Below are positions 1 to 8,195 of a DNA stretch of 64,000 bases, in pieces. The notes under the pieces are model-generated. The model saw only the letters and a list, made by a program, of their open reading frames with translations, made no database searches and was not told the DNA's origin. A program made the translations under genes and the position numbers. The stretch's first letter is position 1; each line of letters begins with the position of its first letter. The DNA comes from Halapricum desulfuricans (GTDB lineage Archaea > Halobacteriota > Halobacteria > Halobacteriales > Haloarculaceae). The stretch lies in the NCBI RefSeq assembly GCF_017094525.1, contig NZ_CP064788.1:372001-436000 (forward strand), in the 5' to 3' direction.

Positions 1-42
1 GATCCGCGCCCGGGCTGGCAACGACTCGCATTCGACATGCTG

Positions 43-123
43 ATACGGTCGGTTGTAAGTCTGTTCCAGATCGATCGCATCTGTTATGCGATCGTACCGG
101 TAAATCGTTACAACCGACCGTAT
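43..123. repeat. ~81-nt hairpin element, copy A1
   Basis: The outer arms ATACGGTCGGTTGTAA (43-58) and TTACAACCGACCGTAT (108-123) are perfectly complementary. A second short stem lies inside (CGCAT / ATGCG). Related copies lie at 1091-1172 and 4997-5078 and share the internal motif ATCGTACCGGTA. The copy sits at the point where the MoxR remnant starts, so it probably marks an insertion or recombination junction. No open reading frame of its own. Confidence 0.8.
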
Positions 124-573
124 GAAGCGACGGGGCCGAAACACCGGGCATTCCTCGAGACTGTCCTCCTGGGTGTGGTGGGACGGGGACACGTCCCGCT
201 CGAGGACGTGCCCGGGACGGGCAAGACCCTGACGGCCCGGAGTTTCGCGACGGCGCTCGGACTCTCCTTTTCGCGGATTCAGTTCACTCCCGACCTGCTG
301 CCTGCCGACGTGACGGGCACGCACGTGTTCAACGAGCGCGACGGAACCTCCGAGTTCAGCGAGGGCCCGATCTTCGCCAACGTCGTGCTGGCCGACGAGA
401 TCAACCGCGCGCCGCCGAAGACCCAATCGGCGCTGCTTGAGGCCACGGAAGAGGGCCAGGTCACCGTCGACGGCGATACCCACGACTTGCCGGACCCCTT
501 CTTCGTGATGGCGACCCAGAACCCCGTCGCGCCGCTCTCGAGACTGTCTCGCAGGTGTCACACTCCTGTCTGA
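124..573 (+). pseudogene. MoxR-family AAA ATPase, remnant truncated at both ends
   Basis: The reading frame contains a typical MoxR core: [17 protein letters not shown], Walker A PGTGKTLT, the family signature LLPADVTGT, and Walker B VVLADEIN followed by [13 protein letters not shown]. MoxR ATPases act as chaperone-like ATPases, usually beside VWA-domain or DUF58 genes. Here the first ~50-60 residues are missing, because the frame runs back into hairpin element A1. The protein ends just after ATQNPV, where the family normally continues for another ~150 residues (sensor 1/2 and lid). The frame then runs into about a dozen unrelated residues and a stop. No DUF58 or VWA partner is visible. I infer a decayed fragment; an upstream portion outside the window cannot be excluded. 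Confidence 0.8.
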
Positions 574-769
574 CACACATCAGAAAACATAAAGGTATAT
601 CCGCAAAATATAGCAGTTTGCGTATGTTTCACTCCGAAATTTCTATCAGATATTGTATTTTTATCGCAAGAGGGAAAGTCTGTTAGTCGCGATCCGCGTG
701 GAGTCGTAATACTCGTTGCCACCGCCAGAACGGCGCGGCGTCCGACCGCGATGGGGAGGGACTGCTCGA
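574..769. other. AT-rich spacer without recognisable gene
   Basis: Positions ~578-690 are clearly richer in A and T than the surroundings, with runs such as TATCCGCAAAATATAG and TGTATTTTTATCGC. This composition suggests foreign or decayed DNA downstream of the MoxR remnant. I see no coding sequence, tRNA or repeat in it. Confidence 0.4.
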
Positions 770-931
770 TCAGTCGTCGATCCACTTCGTCGCTCGAACG
801 TCGTAGCTCCCGCACTCGGGACAGGTGTGGTACTGGACCGGGAGGTCCGCGCCACAGGACATACACTGATACGGGTACGTCTCCTGCTGGTCGCCTCTGG
901 CGAGCCGCGCCGCGCGATCGAAGACACCCAT
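770..931 (-). CDS. small zinc-ribbon protein
   Basis: A 53-residue acidic protein beginning MGVFDRAARLARG. It carries one zinc ribbon made of CMSC and CPEC knuckles spaced 14 residues apart, with TYPYQ before the first pair. Such single-ribbon microproteins are abundant in haloarchaea; their function is mostly unknown. An in-frame GTG at 988 would add 19 residues including two cysteines. I prefer the ATG at 931 because MGVFD-type starts are common in similar small proteins, but no clear TATA box separates the two. It lies alone between the MoxR remnant and tRNA-Tyr, so context gives no role. Confidence 0.6.
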   Translation of the reverse strand: MGVFDRAARLARGDQQETYPYQCMSCGADLPVQYHTCPECGSYDVRATKWIDD

Positions 932-1090
932 TGCGACCTTCAGGTCGAACCACGCGTCACAGCGGCAAAAAAGGGGTCGACCGTTCACGACTGCCCCGTC
1001 TGTCGATTCGGACTTTCCGAGACGTCCGGGCGTGCGACCTCGCTTCGCTCGATCGTTCCGGGGCTGCGACTGTCGTGTTCAAATCGTGTC

Positions 1091-1172
1091 ATAGTGACCG
1101 TTGTACGTCCTTTCCGGATCGACTGCACGCAGTCGTGCGGTCGTATCGGTAAATCGTTACAACGGTCACTAT
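1091..1172. repeat. ~82-nt hairpin element, copy A2
   Basis: The outer arms ATAGTGACCGTTGTA and TACAACGGTCACTAT are perfectly complementary. An inner stem GCACG / CGTGC surrounds CAGT. The interior (ATCGGTAAATCGTTAC) matches copy A1. The copy lies 50 nt beyond the 3' end of the minus-strand tRNA-Tyr gene. Confidence 0.85.
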
Positions 1173-1221
1173 CATGCGTGAATCCGCACGCGGCGCTCGA
1201 ATGGATGCGCCGCGAGAAGTA

Positions 1222-1295
1222 TCCGCCCTCCCCGATTTGAACGGGGGACAAGTCGATCTACAGTCGACTGCTCTACCAGTCTGAGCTAAGGGCGG
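1222..1295 (-). tRNA. tRNA-Tyr (anticodon GTA)
   Basis: The reverse strand folds into a full cloverleaf. The acceptor is CCGCCCT / AGGGCGG, the D stem GCTC / GAGC, and the anticodon arm GTCGA-CTGTAGA-TCGAC with anticodon GTA. The T arm is CCCCG-TTCAAAT-CGGGG and the discriminator is A. The C1-G72 pair is the archaeal tRNA-Tyr identity element. CCA is not encoded and no intron is seen. A TATA-like GATAATCCTTAAG lies about 25-40 nt upstream of the 5' end. Confidence 0.96.
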
Positions 1296-1403
1296 TCGCA
1301 CCTGAACGTACTCCGTCTGGGAGACTTAAGGATTATCATTCGGATCAGGGCGGCGGCGTCCCGACGCCAATCGTTATACGACCGTAACGGCAATGTCCGC
1401 CCG

Positions 1404-1637
1404 ATGAAAGCGCTCGAGCCGTGTCGATACTGCGGCGAGAAACTCGCGACTGGCGGCCGCCCTGTCACCTGCGACGACTGTGAAACCGGCTTTCACCTTG
1501 ACTGTGCCGATCAGGCCGGTGAACTCACGATCGACGTCACCTCTCGGCTGCTGCGCTCGGACAGCTACGAGATCGAATGTCCGGCATGCGGCACCCGCTG
1601 GTCGCTCGATTTCGAACCGGACGAGTGGATCGAGTAG
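1404..1637 (+). CDS. small zinc-finger protein, two knuckle pairs
   Basis: A 77-residue protein with four zinc-knuckle motifs: CRYC (7-10), CDDC (24-27, followed by ETGFHLDC) and CPAC near 60. The CxxC...HxxC arrangement recalls a small PHD/RING-like treble-clef fold, but I cannot assign a family. A TATA-like GTTATACGACC lies ~25-30 nt before the ATG, supporting a leaderless or short-leader transcript. The gene lies directly upstream of the CdrL-like gene in the same direction with a 57-nt gap. Function unknown. Confidence 0.7.
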   Translation: MKALEPCRYCGEKLATGGRPVTCDDCETGFHLDCADQAGELTIDVTSRLLRSDSYEIECPACGTRWSLDFEPDEWIE

Positions 1638-1694
1638 CGGTGTGACGTCCGTCAGACGGTCGGGAAGATTGAAATAGTTCGGCTGACAACGTGT

Positions 1695-2252
1695 ATGACG
1701 AGCCGGATGAGCAAGATCACGTTCCGCGCGGACGACGACCTCATCGCCCAGCTCGAGGAGTTCGACGCCTCCAAGAGCGAGATTATGCGTGAGGCACTGC
1801 GTGCGTATCTCGACGAGCCGACGACCGCCGAGCGGTCCGAACGCGCGTCCGACGCTGGAGACAGCCTCGACGAACTCGTCGCCGAACGCGTCGACGCGCT
1901 CGTCGCGGAACGCCTCGAGCAGGCGTTTACGCCCCGTCAGCCCCAGGATATCAACGTCAACATCACTGTCGACGGGGCCGACGCCGACACGCAGTCAGAG
2001 TCGTCACACGCGGAGACGACGTCGGACTCGCCAGAGCGTAAGACAGACGCGCCTGCGGATAGCGAGCAGCGTAACACGTGTGCACAGTGTGGCGAAACCC
2101 TGTCGCCGTCCGACGTTTACTGTCCGAACTGTGGCGAGAAGGCGTCGCATCGAGTCTTCTGCGAGTGTGGCAACGAACTCCGGTCAGACTGGGCGTTCTG
2201 CCCCGACTGTGGCCGGCGAACCACCGCTGCCGACGTTCTCGACAACCCGTAA
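1695..2252 (+). CDS. cdrL: CdrL-like ribbon-helix-helix regulator with C-terminal zinc ribbons
   Basis: This 185-residue protein starts with a ribbon-helix-helix domain (residues ~5-42: KITFRADDDL...KSEIMREALRAYL). An acidic, probably disordered linker follows (~45-125). It ends with two zinc ribbons: C129/C132 with C143/C146, and C156/C158 with C169/C172. RHH-plus-zinc-ribbon proteins next to cdrS-ftsZ2 correspond to CdrL (cell division regulator, long), described in Halobacterium salinarum as a transcription factor acting on the cdrS-ftsZ2 promoter. The assignment rests on architecture and position: cdrS begins 226 nt downstream. The ATG at 1695 follows an AT-rich GAAATAGTT box at about -25. 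The second in-frame ATG at 1707 is an alternative start. Confidence 0.8.
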   Translation: MTSRMSKITFRADDDLIAQLEEFDASKSEIMREALRAYLDEPTTAERSERASDAGDSLDELVAERVDALVAERLEQAFTPRQPQDINVNITVDGADADTQSESSHAETTSDSPERKTDAPADSEQRNTCAQCGETLSPSDVYCPNCGEKASHRVFCECGNELRSDWAFCPDCGRRTTAADVLDNP

Positions 2253-2320
2253 GTCCCGAAAACACGTGGTAAACACTCTCTGCGGACGTAAACGTGGAAT
2301 TGTCATACGCTAACCCTAAC

Positions 2321-2371
2321 CTTTATTATCCCTTGGTCTGTGGTACTTTGTGCGTAAGACGGTCGTCTTAC
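2321..2371 (+). promoter_or_regulatory. cdrS-ftsZ2 promoter with palindrome at the expected start site
   Basis: The TATA-like CTTTATTATC lies at 2321-2330. About 25 nt downstream, at the predicted transcription start, is an 18-bp palindrome GTAAGACG-GT-CGTCTTAC (2354-2371). A half-site CGTCTTAC recurs near 2454. This would give a 5' leader of ~125 nt before cdrS. The palindrome is a candidate operator for CdrS or CdrL (inference). Confidence 0.55.
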
Positions 2372-2478
2372 ACAGCGGGACCGAATCCGAAGATAACGTC
2401 GCTGTCGCGCGATTTCGCTGTGTAAACGCCGGGTGGACACGCGTTCACCGCCGTCTTACCCAAAGGGGAACGACAACC

Positions 2479-2667
2479 ATGGAGCGTGTGACACTACGGA
2501 TTCCGAAACAGCAGATCGAGGAAGTCGAGCGAATGGTCGAAACGGGGGAGTACCCCAACCGGAGCGAGGCGATCCGGTCGGCCGTTCGCGAGATGATCAA
2601 CGAAGAGGGCACCGAGAAGGAGCGCCCCTCTGAAAAACGCAAGCGCCGGACCTGGGCGAAGGTGTAA
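2479..2667 (+). CDS. cdrS: CdrS ribbon-helix-helix regulator of cell division
   Basis: A 62-residue RHH protein. The beta strand [12 protein letters not shown] is followed by [15 protein letters not shown] and [13 protein letters not shown], then a basic tail ([10 protein letters not shown]). It matches the short CdrS regulators that precede ftsZ2 in haloarchaea and control ftsZ2 expression. The start is placed at the ATG at 2479, because the 43 preceding in-frame residues (from 2350) have no RHH character and lie in the untranslated leader. The stop is separated from the ftsZ2 ATG by only 2 nt, so the two genes are co-transcribed. Confidence 0.9.
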   Translation: MERVTLRIPKQQIEEVERMVETGEYPNRSEAIRSAVREMINEEGTEKERPSEKRKRRTWAKV

Positions 2668-2669
2668 CG

Positions 2670-3860
2670 ATGCAGGACATCGTCAAAGAAGCCCTCGAAC
2701 ACGAAGAAGAAGAACAGCGGTCGATGGACGACGCGGACGGCGGCGAGTTCGGCGATCCCCGGATCGTCATCGTCGGTTGTGGCGGCGCTGGCAACAACAC
2801 GGTCAACCGGCTGTACAACATCGGCGTCGACGGGGCCGACACCATCGCGCTGAACACCGACAAGCAGCACCTGCAGATGATCGAGGCCGACACGAAGATC
2901 CTGGTCGGCAAGTCCCTGACCAACGGGCTCGGCGCTGGCGGCGATCCCGGGATGGGCGAGCGCGCCACCGAGATGGCCCAGGGGACGATCAAAGAGGTCC
3001 TCGGTGATGCGGACCTCGTATTCGTCACCGCCGGAATGGGCGGTGGCACGGGAACCGGTGCGGCGCCCGTCGTCTCGAAGATCGCCAAAGAGCAGGGTGC
3101 GATCGTCGTCGGCATGGTCTCGACGCCGTTCAACGTCGAGCGTGCTCGGACGGTCAAGGCCGAAGAGGGGCTAGAGAACCTCCGCAACGAGGCCGACTCG
3201 ATCATCGTCCTCGACAACAATCGGCTGCTGGATTACGTCCCGAACCTCCCGATCGGCAAGGCCTTCTCGGTGATGGACCAGATCATCGCCGAGACAGTGA
3301 AAGGCATCTCCGAGACCATCACCCAGCCGTCGTTGATCAACCTGGACTACGCCGACATGACGGCGATCATGAACCAGGGCGGCGTCGCCGTAATGTTGGT
3401 CGGCGAAACCCAGGACAAGAACAAGACCGACGAGGTCGTCAAGGACGCGATGAACCACCCGCTTTTGGACGTCGACTATCGCGGTGCCAGCGGCGGACTG
3501 GTCCACATCACCGGCGGTCCCGACCTCACGCTCAAGGAGGCGGAGGGCATCGCCGAGAAGATCACCGATCGGTTAGAGGCCGACGCCAACGTCATCTGGG
3601 GCGCGCGCATCCAGGAAGAGTACAAGGGCAAGGTCCGGGTCATGGCAATCATGACCGGGGTCCAGAGCGCCCAGGTGCTCGGTCCGACGACCCAGAAACA
3701 GGCCGACAAGTCACGGCAGGCCATCAGCGATCCCGACGAGGTCGACTTCGACGCGAGTCAGAACGTCGAGACTGGATCGGCAGGTTTCGGCGAGACTGAC
3801 GGCGGCCGAAGCGACCTCGAACGGAACAACGGCCTGGACGTCATCCGAACGGACGATTAG
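2670..3860 (+). CDS. ftsZ2: cell division GTPase FtsZ2
   Basis: Tubulin/FtsZ family GTPase of 396 residues. The N-terminal extension [10 protein letters not shown] is typical of haloarchaeal FtsZ2. The nucleotide-binding loop [10 protein letters not shown] lies at ~36-44 and the tubulin signature GGGTGTG at 124-130. The catalytic T7-loop region is [10 protein letters not shown] conserved C-terminal domain and an acidic tail follow. In haloarchaea FtsZ1 and FtsZ2 cooperate in the mid-cell ring, FtsZ2 being the constriction subunit. I call it FtsZ2 because of the cdrS partner immediately upstream and ncsA immediately downstream, an order I recall from Haloferax. Confidence 0.93.
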   Translation: MQDIVKEALEHEEEEQRSMDDADGGEFGDPRIVIVGCGGAGNNTVNRLYNIGVDGADTIALNTDKQHLQMIEADTKILVGKSLTNGLGAGGDPGMGERATEMAQGTIKEVLGDADLVFVTAGMGGGTGTGAAPVVSKIAKEQGAIVVGMVSTPFNVERARTVKAEEGLENLRNEADSIIVLDNNRLLDYVPNLPIGKAFSVMDQIIAETVKGISETITQPSLINLDYADMTAIMNQGGVAVMLVGETQDKNKTDEVVKDAMNHPLLDVDYRGASGGLVHITGGPDLTLKEAEGIAEKITDRLEADANVIWGARIQEEYKGKVRVMAIMTGVQSAQVLGPTTQKQADKSRQAISDPDEVDFDASQNVETGSAGFGETDGGRSDLERNNGLDVIRTDD

Positions 3861-3955
3861 CGGTTCCGTCTCGACCGCGACGCGTGCGGTCGGTCCGGAG
3901 CTGACGATACGCGCACACGCCGTCCATCGAGGGGTGGTTCGGCGTGCCGGTTCCG

Positions 3956-3962
3956 TTTTTTT
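3956..3962 (+). terminator. T-run terminator candidate after ftsZ2
   Basis: Seven consecutive T residues lie ~95 nt past the ftsZ2 stop, in the convergent gap before the end of ncsA. Archaeal termination commonly uses U-tracts without a strong hairpin. Confidence 0.35.
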
Positions 3963-3967
3963 GCGGA

Positions 3968-4933
3968 CTACGCCGACTCTTCGAGCGCTTCGACCAGCGC
4001 ACACTTCCGACAGATGTCTCGGCCGGTCGGCGCGCCACAGCGTTCGCACTCCCCGTGTTCCTGTCGGCCGTCACCGTAGGCGTCGGCGGCCAGCGCGGCG
4101 AGTTCCTCGTAGCCGGCCATGATCGAGTGGCGCGTCCCGGGGTGGTCCTCCTCGAGGTCGAGCATCAGTCGCTGGATCTCGCCGCGAAACGCCTCTTCGG
4201 CGTGGGGACATTCGGTGATGTGCGCCGGCAGGTCCTCGAGCTGGGCGTACAGCGCGACCTCCTTTTCGGGCACGTCCCGGAGCGGCTTCGCGCGCGGGAC
4301 GTGGTGATCCTGCTCGGTCCGTTCCTCGAGCGGCCCGAGGCTGGCGTCGAAGTGCTTTGCGACCTGCTCGACGTCCCCCTCGAGGACGTTCATCAGCGCG
4401 GTCTCGGCCTCGTCGTCGAGGTTGTGCCCGGTGAGCATGAGATCGGCGTCGAACCGCTCGGCGTACCGCGAGAGGACGTCGCGTCGAAACACCCCGCAGT
4501 ACGCACAGGGGGCCATGTTCTCGGGGTCCTCCTCGGCGACCTCGTCCATTCGAACGCCGAACTCCTCGGCGTAGCTGACGGTCTCGTGCCGAACGCCCAG
4601 TTCGGCGGTCAGTTCCTCGCAGGCCTCCAGGCTCCTGTCGCGGTAGCCCTCGATGCCCTCGTGGATCGAGAGCGCGACCAGTTCGATCCGGGGGTCTTTC
4701 GCGAACGTGTCGTGGAGGATCTGCGTGAGGACGACGCTGTCTTTCCCGCCGGAGAGGCCGATCACCCACGTCACGGGATCCGCTGGCGTGGCGTCGTCGG
4801 GCACGAGACCGTCCTCGCGGATCCGCCGCCGAACTCGCTTCTCGACGCTCCGGGTGAAGTGATCCGCGCAGAGATGGAGCCCTGAATAGGCGGCGTGCAT
4901 CACCGCCTCGGCGTCGCACTTGTCACACTGCAT
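3968..4933 (-). CDS. ncsA: tRNA 2-thiolation enzyme NcsA (Ncs6/CTU1/TtuA family)
   Basis: ATP-dependent tRNA thiolase of 321 residues in the cytosol. It adenylates U34 of Lys/Glu/Gln tRNAs and transfers sulfur, supplied in archaea by SAMP ubiquitin-like proteins. The order is an N-terminal zinc finger (C3, C6, C22), a PP-loop SGGKDS (61-66), a central CAYC (C143, C146) implicated in catalysis or cluster binding, the GHNLDDEAET motif near 170, and a C-terminal zinc finger (CERC...CRKC). Length and motif order match the family exactly. It converges on ftsZ2, the same neighbourhood as in Haloferax. Confidence 0.92.
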   Translation of the reverse strand: MQCDKCDAEAVMHAAYSGLHLCADHFTRSVEKRVRRRIREDGLVPDDATPADPVTWVIGLSGGKDSVVLTQILHDTFAKDPRIELVALSIHEGIEGYRDRSLEACEELTAELGVRHETVSYAEEFGVRMDEVAEEDPENMAPCAYCGVFRRDVLSRYAERFDADLMLTGHNLDDEAETALMNVLEGDVEQVAKHFDASLGPLEERTEQDHHVPRAKPLRDVPEKEVALYAQLEDLPAHITECPHAEEAFRGEIQRLMLDLEEDHPGTRHSIMAGYEELAALAADAYGDGRQEHGECERCGAPTGRDICRKCALVEALEESA

Positions 4934-4996
4934 CTGGCCGTCCTTGCCGACGGGTTCGTATGACGGTTTCGGCTCCGGAAGCCGGAAATGAGGGTC

Positions 4997-5078
4997 ATAC
5001 TGACCGTTGTAAGTCCCTTCCGGACCGACCGCACGCAGTCGTGCGATCGTACCGGTACATCGGTACAGCGGTCACTAT
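4997..5078. repeat. ~82-nt hairpin element, copy A3
   Basis: The left arm ATACTGACCGTTGTAA and right arm GTACAGCGGTCACTAT are nearly complementary. The inner stem GCACG / CGTGC is identical to copy A2. The last base overlaps the purK stop codon, so the element forms the purK 3' end and separates it from ncsA. Confidence 0.85.
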
Positions 5079-6235
5079 CAGTCCGCCGAGAACGTCAGTT
5101 CGTCGCGGACGGCTCGCGCCGATTCGAGCAGTTCGGTCGGATCGGCGTCACTCGGGGCGGTCAGGGTGAGATGGCCCATTTTCCGGAGGTCGTACACCTC
5201 GTCTTTGCCGTAGTAGTGCAGGTGACAGCGGTCGGTCTCCAGCACCCGGTCGACGTTGTATAGCGTCGCTCGCTGGCGCTGATCGACGTCGCCGAGCATG
5301 TTCGCCGTCACCGTTGGACACCGTCGCTCGGTCGAACCCAGCGGCCAGCCCAGAACGGCCCGCACGTGCTGTTCGAACTGCGACGTCTCACACCCCTCGA
5401 TCGTCCAGTGGCCGGAGTTGTGCGGGCGGGGCGCGATCTCGTTGAGGAGGATCCGGCCGTCGGGGTCTTCGAAGAGTTCGATCCCGTAGACGCCTCGCCC
5501 GGACATCTCCTCGAGGACGTCACGAGCGACCGCCTCGGCGCGCTCGCGCACGGTCTCGTCCGTCCGTGCCGGCGCGACCGTCTCCCGGAGGATCTCCTCG
5601 CGGTGGATCGTCTCGGTGACGGGGAACGTGTCGGTCTCGCCGTCGCCCTTGACGCCCATGACCGCGAGTTCGCGGTCGTACTCGACGAACCCCTCGACCA
5701 TCGCCGGTCCGCCGATCGCTTCCAGTGCGGGTTCGACGTCGTCCTCGTCTTCGATAGCGACGTTGCCGCGCCCGTCGTAGCCGCCGGTCCGGGATTTGAG
5801 CATCAGGGGGTAGCCCAGCTGCTCGGCCGCGTCGTAGACGTCCGCGGCGTCCCCGACGGCGCGAAACGGCGGGACGGCGATTCCGGCCGATTCCATCCGT
5901 CGCTTCTGGACGAGTTTGTCCTCGATCAGCGACAGCGTCTCCGGGTGTGGGTGAACCGGCGTGTCGGTCTCCTCGCTGACTTCCTGGAGCACCTCGGGGT
6001 CGACGAGTTCGATCTCGAAGGTCAGGACGTCCACGCGTTCGGCGAGTCGGTAGAAGGTATCCGGATCGTCGAAGCCGCCGACGAGTTGCTCGCGCGCGAC
6101 CGGTGCGGCCGGCGCGTCGTCGGTCGGATCCGAGACGATCACGTCGACGCCGAGCGGCGCCGCGGCCTCCCCGAGCATCCGTCCGAGTTGACCGGCACCG
6201 ACGATCCCCAGCGTCGGGCCTGGAAGCGTCGTCAT
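5078..6235 (-). CDS. purK: 5-(carboxyamino)imidazole ribonucleotide synthase PurK
   Basis: ATP-grasp enzyme of 385 residues that carboxylates aminoimidazole ribonucleotide with ATP and bicarbonate, in de novo purine synthesis. It begins TLPGPTLGIVGAGQLGRML, the usual PurK dinucleotide-like start. It contains FRAVGDA...YPLMLKSRTGGYDGRGN and the metal-site region ELFEDPDGRILLNEIAPRPHNSGHWT near 260-285. Length matches the family. PurE, its usual partner, is not in the window upstream or downstream. The stop codon abuts hairpin element A3. Confidence 0.95.
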   Translation of the reverse strand: MTTLPGPTLGIVGAGQLGRMLGEAAAPLGVDVIVSDPTDDAPAAPVAREQLVGGFDDPDTFYRLAERVDVLTFEIELVDPEVLQEVSEETDTPVHPHPETLSLIEDKLVQKRRMESAGIAVPPFRAVGDAADVYDAAEQLGYPLMLKSRTGGYDGRGNVAIEDEDDVEPALEAIGGPAMVEGFVEYDRELAVMGVKGDGETDTFPVTETIHREEILRETVAPARTDETVRERAEAVARDVLEEMSGRGVYGIELFEDPDGRILLNEIAPRPHNSGHWTIEGCETSQFEQHVRAVLGWPLGSTERRCPTVTANMLGDVDQRQRATLYNVDRVLETDRCHLHYYGKDEVYDLRKMGHLTLTAPSDADPTELLESARAVRDELTFSAD

Positions 6236-6275
6236 GTACCTGCGGCTATCCTTCGGGTCGCTAAAAGCGTTGTCT

Positions 6276-8147
6276 TCACTTATCGATGGCCGCTGGATCG
6301 AACAGGATCACGGTCTCGGTGCCGTACGCCCGGAGTTCGTAGACCGTGTACTCGTAGCCCCCGATCCCGTCGAGTTGCTGGGAGAGGACGGACACTGACC
6401 GCTCGCGCGTGACGATGATCGGCGGCGGATCGCCGCTGACTGCGCCGAGATCCGGCGAGTTCTGGACGCACGTGACGTTCGCGTCGGCGGCGTAGAGATA
6501 CCACGACAGCGGCAACCCGTCGAACCAGTTCGAAGTGCCCATACAGGCTGGGTGGTAGTAGCCGCTCTCGCCGTTGCCGACGAAGTAGCTCTCGAACAGG
6601 AGGACGTCGGTCCCGTCGTTTTCCGCGGCGATCCGGTCCAGCTGCTGGAGGTCGTAGCGCATGTCGCCGGCCGGCTGTGCGTACTGGATCAGGCCGTTCG
6701 CCTCGCTGTCGGTGTCGTGGACGTAGGCCGCGCCGGCCGCCGTCGCGACGACGTGTCCGAGGACGACGAGCAGCACCAGTGCGGCGAGCGCGGTCGTGAC
6801 CGTGTCACCACTCGACAGCGCGTTTCGGCCCCACCGGTAGAGCACGCCGAGTCCGGCCGCCGCCGGCAGTGCCAGCACGACGATCGGGTGGGCCGCGTTC
6901 CACGGGCCGAAGATGTCCAGGCCGAGCGGGTAGCCGATCACCGAGGCGACCCCGGCGTAGGTGCCGAACAGGATCAGGTTCCGCGAGCGCTCCCGGCCGT
7001 AGCGCTCCCCCAGAAAGCCGATCGCCGCGAACAGCAGCGTCGGCAGGGCGTACTCCCGGAGGACCTGCACGTACTGGGGCGCGAACTCGAGATAGCGCTC
7101 CGACAGCGACGAGTCCTCGCCGCTTGCGAGCGCTTTGTCCGACCACGTCGGATACTCGCTGTACCAGTAGTTCCAGGTGTTCTCTATCAGTGCCGGCAAC
7201 CGAGTGGGATCGGCGATCGTGTCTCCGAACGTGATCGATCCGATCGCTGACGCCGAGACGGGATAGTATTCGGCCGCCCCGCCTCTGGGTGCGAACGTGT
7301 ACAGCCAGACGAGTCCGACGACAGCGCCGGCCCCGAACAGATGGAACGCGACCACCCCGACGCGCTTTCGCTTCGTGCCCCCTGCTTTCACCGCCGAAGC
7401 GTATCGTCGGACGGCGCGGGCCCGCTCTCGCAGGAGGTCCAGACCGGACCGACTCGACCTCGGGCGGAACAGGCCCGTATCGATCACCAGCGCCGTCGCG
7501 CCGATCCAGACCAGCAGGTATATCAGCGCGTTCTCCTTCGAGGCGATCCCGAAGCCGAGAAACAGCGCCGCCGGGTGGAGGTAGCGCGGGTTCCGGGTGT
7601 CGTAGGTCCGGACCAGAAAGCCCAGCGCGGTCATCATGAACGCTGCGACCAGCACGTCGCTTCGGAGAAACTGCGAGTAGTACAGCAGCACGGAATTGAA
7701 CGCGAACAGGAACGCCAGCAGGACCGTCTCGTGGCCGCGCAGGTGCTTCCGATAGAGCAACGCCGACACCGGGAACAGGCCGCCGACGACCGCGACCGGC
7801 AGTCGAGCCACGAAATCGCTCGGCCCGAACAGCGCGAACAGCGGCCGGGTCGCGTGGTGGACGAACGGCCCGTGGATGATCGACCGGTAGGCGAAGGCCC
7901 CGGTCTCCTCGTAACGGAGGATCCAGTAGGCGACGCGGGCCTCGTCCCAGTGGGCCGTCCGGTAGCCGAGCCAGAACAGCCGCGCGAAAAGCGCTGCGGC
8001 CGCGATCGCAAGCACTGCCAGGACCACAGGGTCCCGGAGCGCCCCGCTCGCTCGGTCTCGGACGCCACCTGTCAGGCCCCGGAGCGCATTGTCCGCTCGC
8101 GTGCGGAGGCGTGTGCGAGCGTTCGGCACGTCCCGACCCGCGTCCAT
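6276..8147 (-). CDS. Agl23-like GT-C membrane protein (TIGR03663 type), copy 1
   Basis: A 623-residue polytopic membrane protein. A short cytoplasmic N-terminus is followed by a first membrane segment at ~41-60. The conserved acidic loop HWDEARVAYW (67-75) and SIIHGPFVHHATRP come next, a layout shared with dolichyl-phosphate-mannose-type GT-C glycosyltransferases. About ten further hydrophobic segments include ASKENALIYLL. The C-terminal part is soluble. The family is annotated in haloarchaea as flippase-activity-associated Agl23, linked to dolichol-phosphate sugar translocation in S-layer N-glycosylation; the biochemistry is not firmly established. It lies 48 nt from a paralogue in the same direction. 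Confidence 0.8.
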   Translation of the reverse strand: MDAGRDVPNARTRLRTRADNALRGLTGGVRDRASGALRDPVVLAVLAIAAAALFARLFWLGYRTAHWDEARVAYWILRYEETGAFAYRSIIHGPFVHHATRPLFALFGPSDFVARLPVAVVGGLFPVSALLYRKHLRGHETVLLAFLFAFNSVLLYYSQFLRSDVLVAAFMMTALGFLVRTYDTRNPRYLHPAALFLGFGIASKENALIYLLVWIGATALVIDTGLFRPRSSRSGLDLLRERARAVRRYASAVKAGGTKRKRVGVVAFHLFGAGAVVGLVWLYTFAPRGGAAEYYPVSASAIGSITFGDTIADPTRLPALIENTWNYWYSEYPTWSDKALASGEDSSLSERYLEFAPQYVQVLREYALPTLLFAAIGFLGERYGRERSRNLILFGTYAGVASVIGYPLGLDIFGPWNAAHPIVVLALPAAAGLGVLYRWGRNALSSGDTVTTALAALVLLVVLGHVVATAAGAAYVHDTDSEANGLIQYAQPAGDMRYDLQQLDRIAAENDGTDVLLFESYFVGNGESGYYHPACMGTSNWFDGLPLSWYLYAADANVTCVQNSPDLGAVSGDPPPIIVTRERSVSVLSQQLDGIGGYEYTVYELRAYGTETVILFDPAAIDK

Positions 8148-8195
8148 ACCGGCCCCTGTCCGGCCGGGAATATATTGGTTGTCGTCGCGGTTCGA

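Noticed and set aside
558-953. Minus-strand frame of 131 residues between the MoxR remnant and the zinc-ribbon gene
   Set aside because: It runs over the zinc-ribbon coding sequence in another frame and through the AT-rich spacer; no motif or promoter supports it.
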